Source of the DNA: Barthelona sp. PCE
Taxonomy: Eukaryota > Metamonada: BaSk clade
DNA length: 64,000 bases
NCBI GenBank assembly: GCA_040285745.1
Contig: JAUFOR010000004.1
Coordinates: 372,001 to 436,000, forward strand
Direction: 5' to 3'
How positions within the stretch are numbered: position 1 is the first letter of the stretch; every line of letters begins with the position of its first letter. A program made the position numbers and the translations under genes. This document shows, piece after piece, positions 63,778 through 64,000 of the stretch. The notes beneath the pieces are model-generated. The model did no database searches. It saw nothing but the letters and a program-made list of their open reading frames with translations, and was not told where the DNA came from.

Positions 63778-64000
63778 TTAAACAATGGGGTCAAGAACAC
63801 CAACAAAATGTTCCTTAATTTGAGCAAAAACATCATCAATCTCACCGTTACCATCAATGATGTGAACGGCACCAGCATTTTCCTCAAAGAATTTGTAAAC
63901 GGGAATGGTATCATTAGAATATGTAACAAAACGCTTGCCAATGCTCTCAATGTTGTCATCAGCACGGCCAGAAGTACGTCCACGCTCAAGGAGACGCTCC
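63778..64000 (-). CDS. UMP-CMP kinase, C-terminal part (cut by window edge)
   Basis: The last 73 codons of a nucleoside monophosphate kinase. ERLLERGRTSGRADDNIESI is the characteristic lid/arginine motif (RG.TSGR.DDN.E.I) of UMP-CMP kinases. Then RFVTYSNDTIPVYKFF and a final VDDVFAQI-type helix (DDVFAQIKEHF) follow. The enzyme phosphorylates UMP/CMP with ATP in pyrimidine salvage. The 5' part, with the P-loop, lies beyond 64000. TAA at 63778-63780. A longer frame at 63747-63989 is only a shadow in another frame. Confidence 0.9.
   Translation of the reverse strand, partial: ERLLERGRTSGRADDNIESIGKRFVTYSNDTIPVYKFFEENAGAVHIIDGNGEIDDVFAQIKEHFVGVLDPIV

Noticed and set aside
63747-63989. 80-codon minus-strand hydrophobic frame
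   Set aside because: Another frame of the same strand gives an unmistakable UMP-CMP kinase C-terminus, so this is a shadow.
1-64000. CRISPR array, bacterial operon, phage or defence island
   Set aside because: No spaced repeats, no ribosome-binding pattern and only eukaryotic gene families, so a prokaryotic system is not supported.

Overview
The window looks like nuclear DNA from a gene-dense, intron-poor, flagellated protist. It holds about 48 protein genes on both strands, intergenic gaps mostly of 5-300 bp, and eukaryote-only families: SMC2, NOG1, Nop53, SF1/BBP, TFIIH p34, GARP Vps53, AP-4 beta, WASH1 and two kinesins. All three stop codons are used, so the code appears standard. Five introns of 38-47 nt can be reconstructed from broken reading frames. 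All start GTATG, end in a fused branch-point/acceptor block of the type YTNAY...AG, and lie within the first 65 codons. Many start codons are preceded by a pyrimidine run and a TCA(C/T/A) initiator-like element, usually 6-22 nt upstream. Both traits are known from metamonads (Trichomonas, Giardia), so a metamonad is my best guess. That assignment is inference; the species is unknown.

Layout. 0-5 kb: an orphan gene, an acyltransferase-3 membrane protein, small or low-complexity genes, then three tRNA genes (Glu-TTC, Thr-AGT, Glu-TTC), the two Glu genes being a recent duplication. 5-9 kb: an orphan beta-rich protein gene, then a 1,732-bp hAT-like DNA transposon (55-bp terminal inverted repeats, 8-bp target-site duplication) sitting 26 nt upstream of that gene's start codon. 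9-20 kb: importin alpha, Nop53 and a NOXRED1-like reductase (head to head with overlapping start codons), an EF-hand protein, kinesin-1, a PHO80-like cyclin, NOG1 and a P-loop nucleoside-type kinase. 20-32 kb: WASH1, RpiB, a CDK-like kinase, Vps53, a Dsc3-like ubiquitin-like membrane protein, DMAP1/Swc4, CCDC146/MBO2 and a SAM-domain kinesin-13. 32-48 kb: ALG14, an LRR/coiled-coil/EF-hand protein, PKA regulatory subunit, a DENN protein, an EME1-like protein, a Sys1-like protein, NME7, SF1 and a phospholipase-B-like membrane protein. 48-64 kb: SMC2, TFIIH p34, CAP/Srv2, a thioredoxin-UBA-UBX fusion, AP-4 beta, a DMT transporter, an RPA3-like protein, an orphan 868-aa membrane protein and the 3' end of a UMP-CMP kinase gene.

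There are no operons. Functional themes recur by chance or loose clustering: flagellum and microtubules (kinesin-1, kinesin-13, CCDC146, NME7, possibly the LRR/EF-hand protein), endosome/Golgi traffic (WASH1, Vps53, AP-4 beta, DENN, Sys1-like), ribosome biogenesis (Nop53, NOG1) and cAMP/actin signalling (PKA-R, CAP).

The most distinctive observations are the transposon and its position on a core promoter, the shared intron and initiator signatures, the 8-bp head-to-head start-codon overlap, five convergent gene pairs whose stop codons abut or overlap, and the redox-active thioredoxin-UBA-UBX fusion. I did not find a CRISPR array, a defence island or an obviously new multi-gene system.
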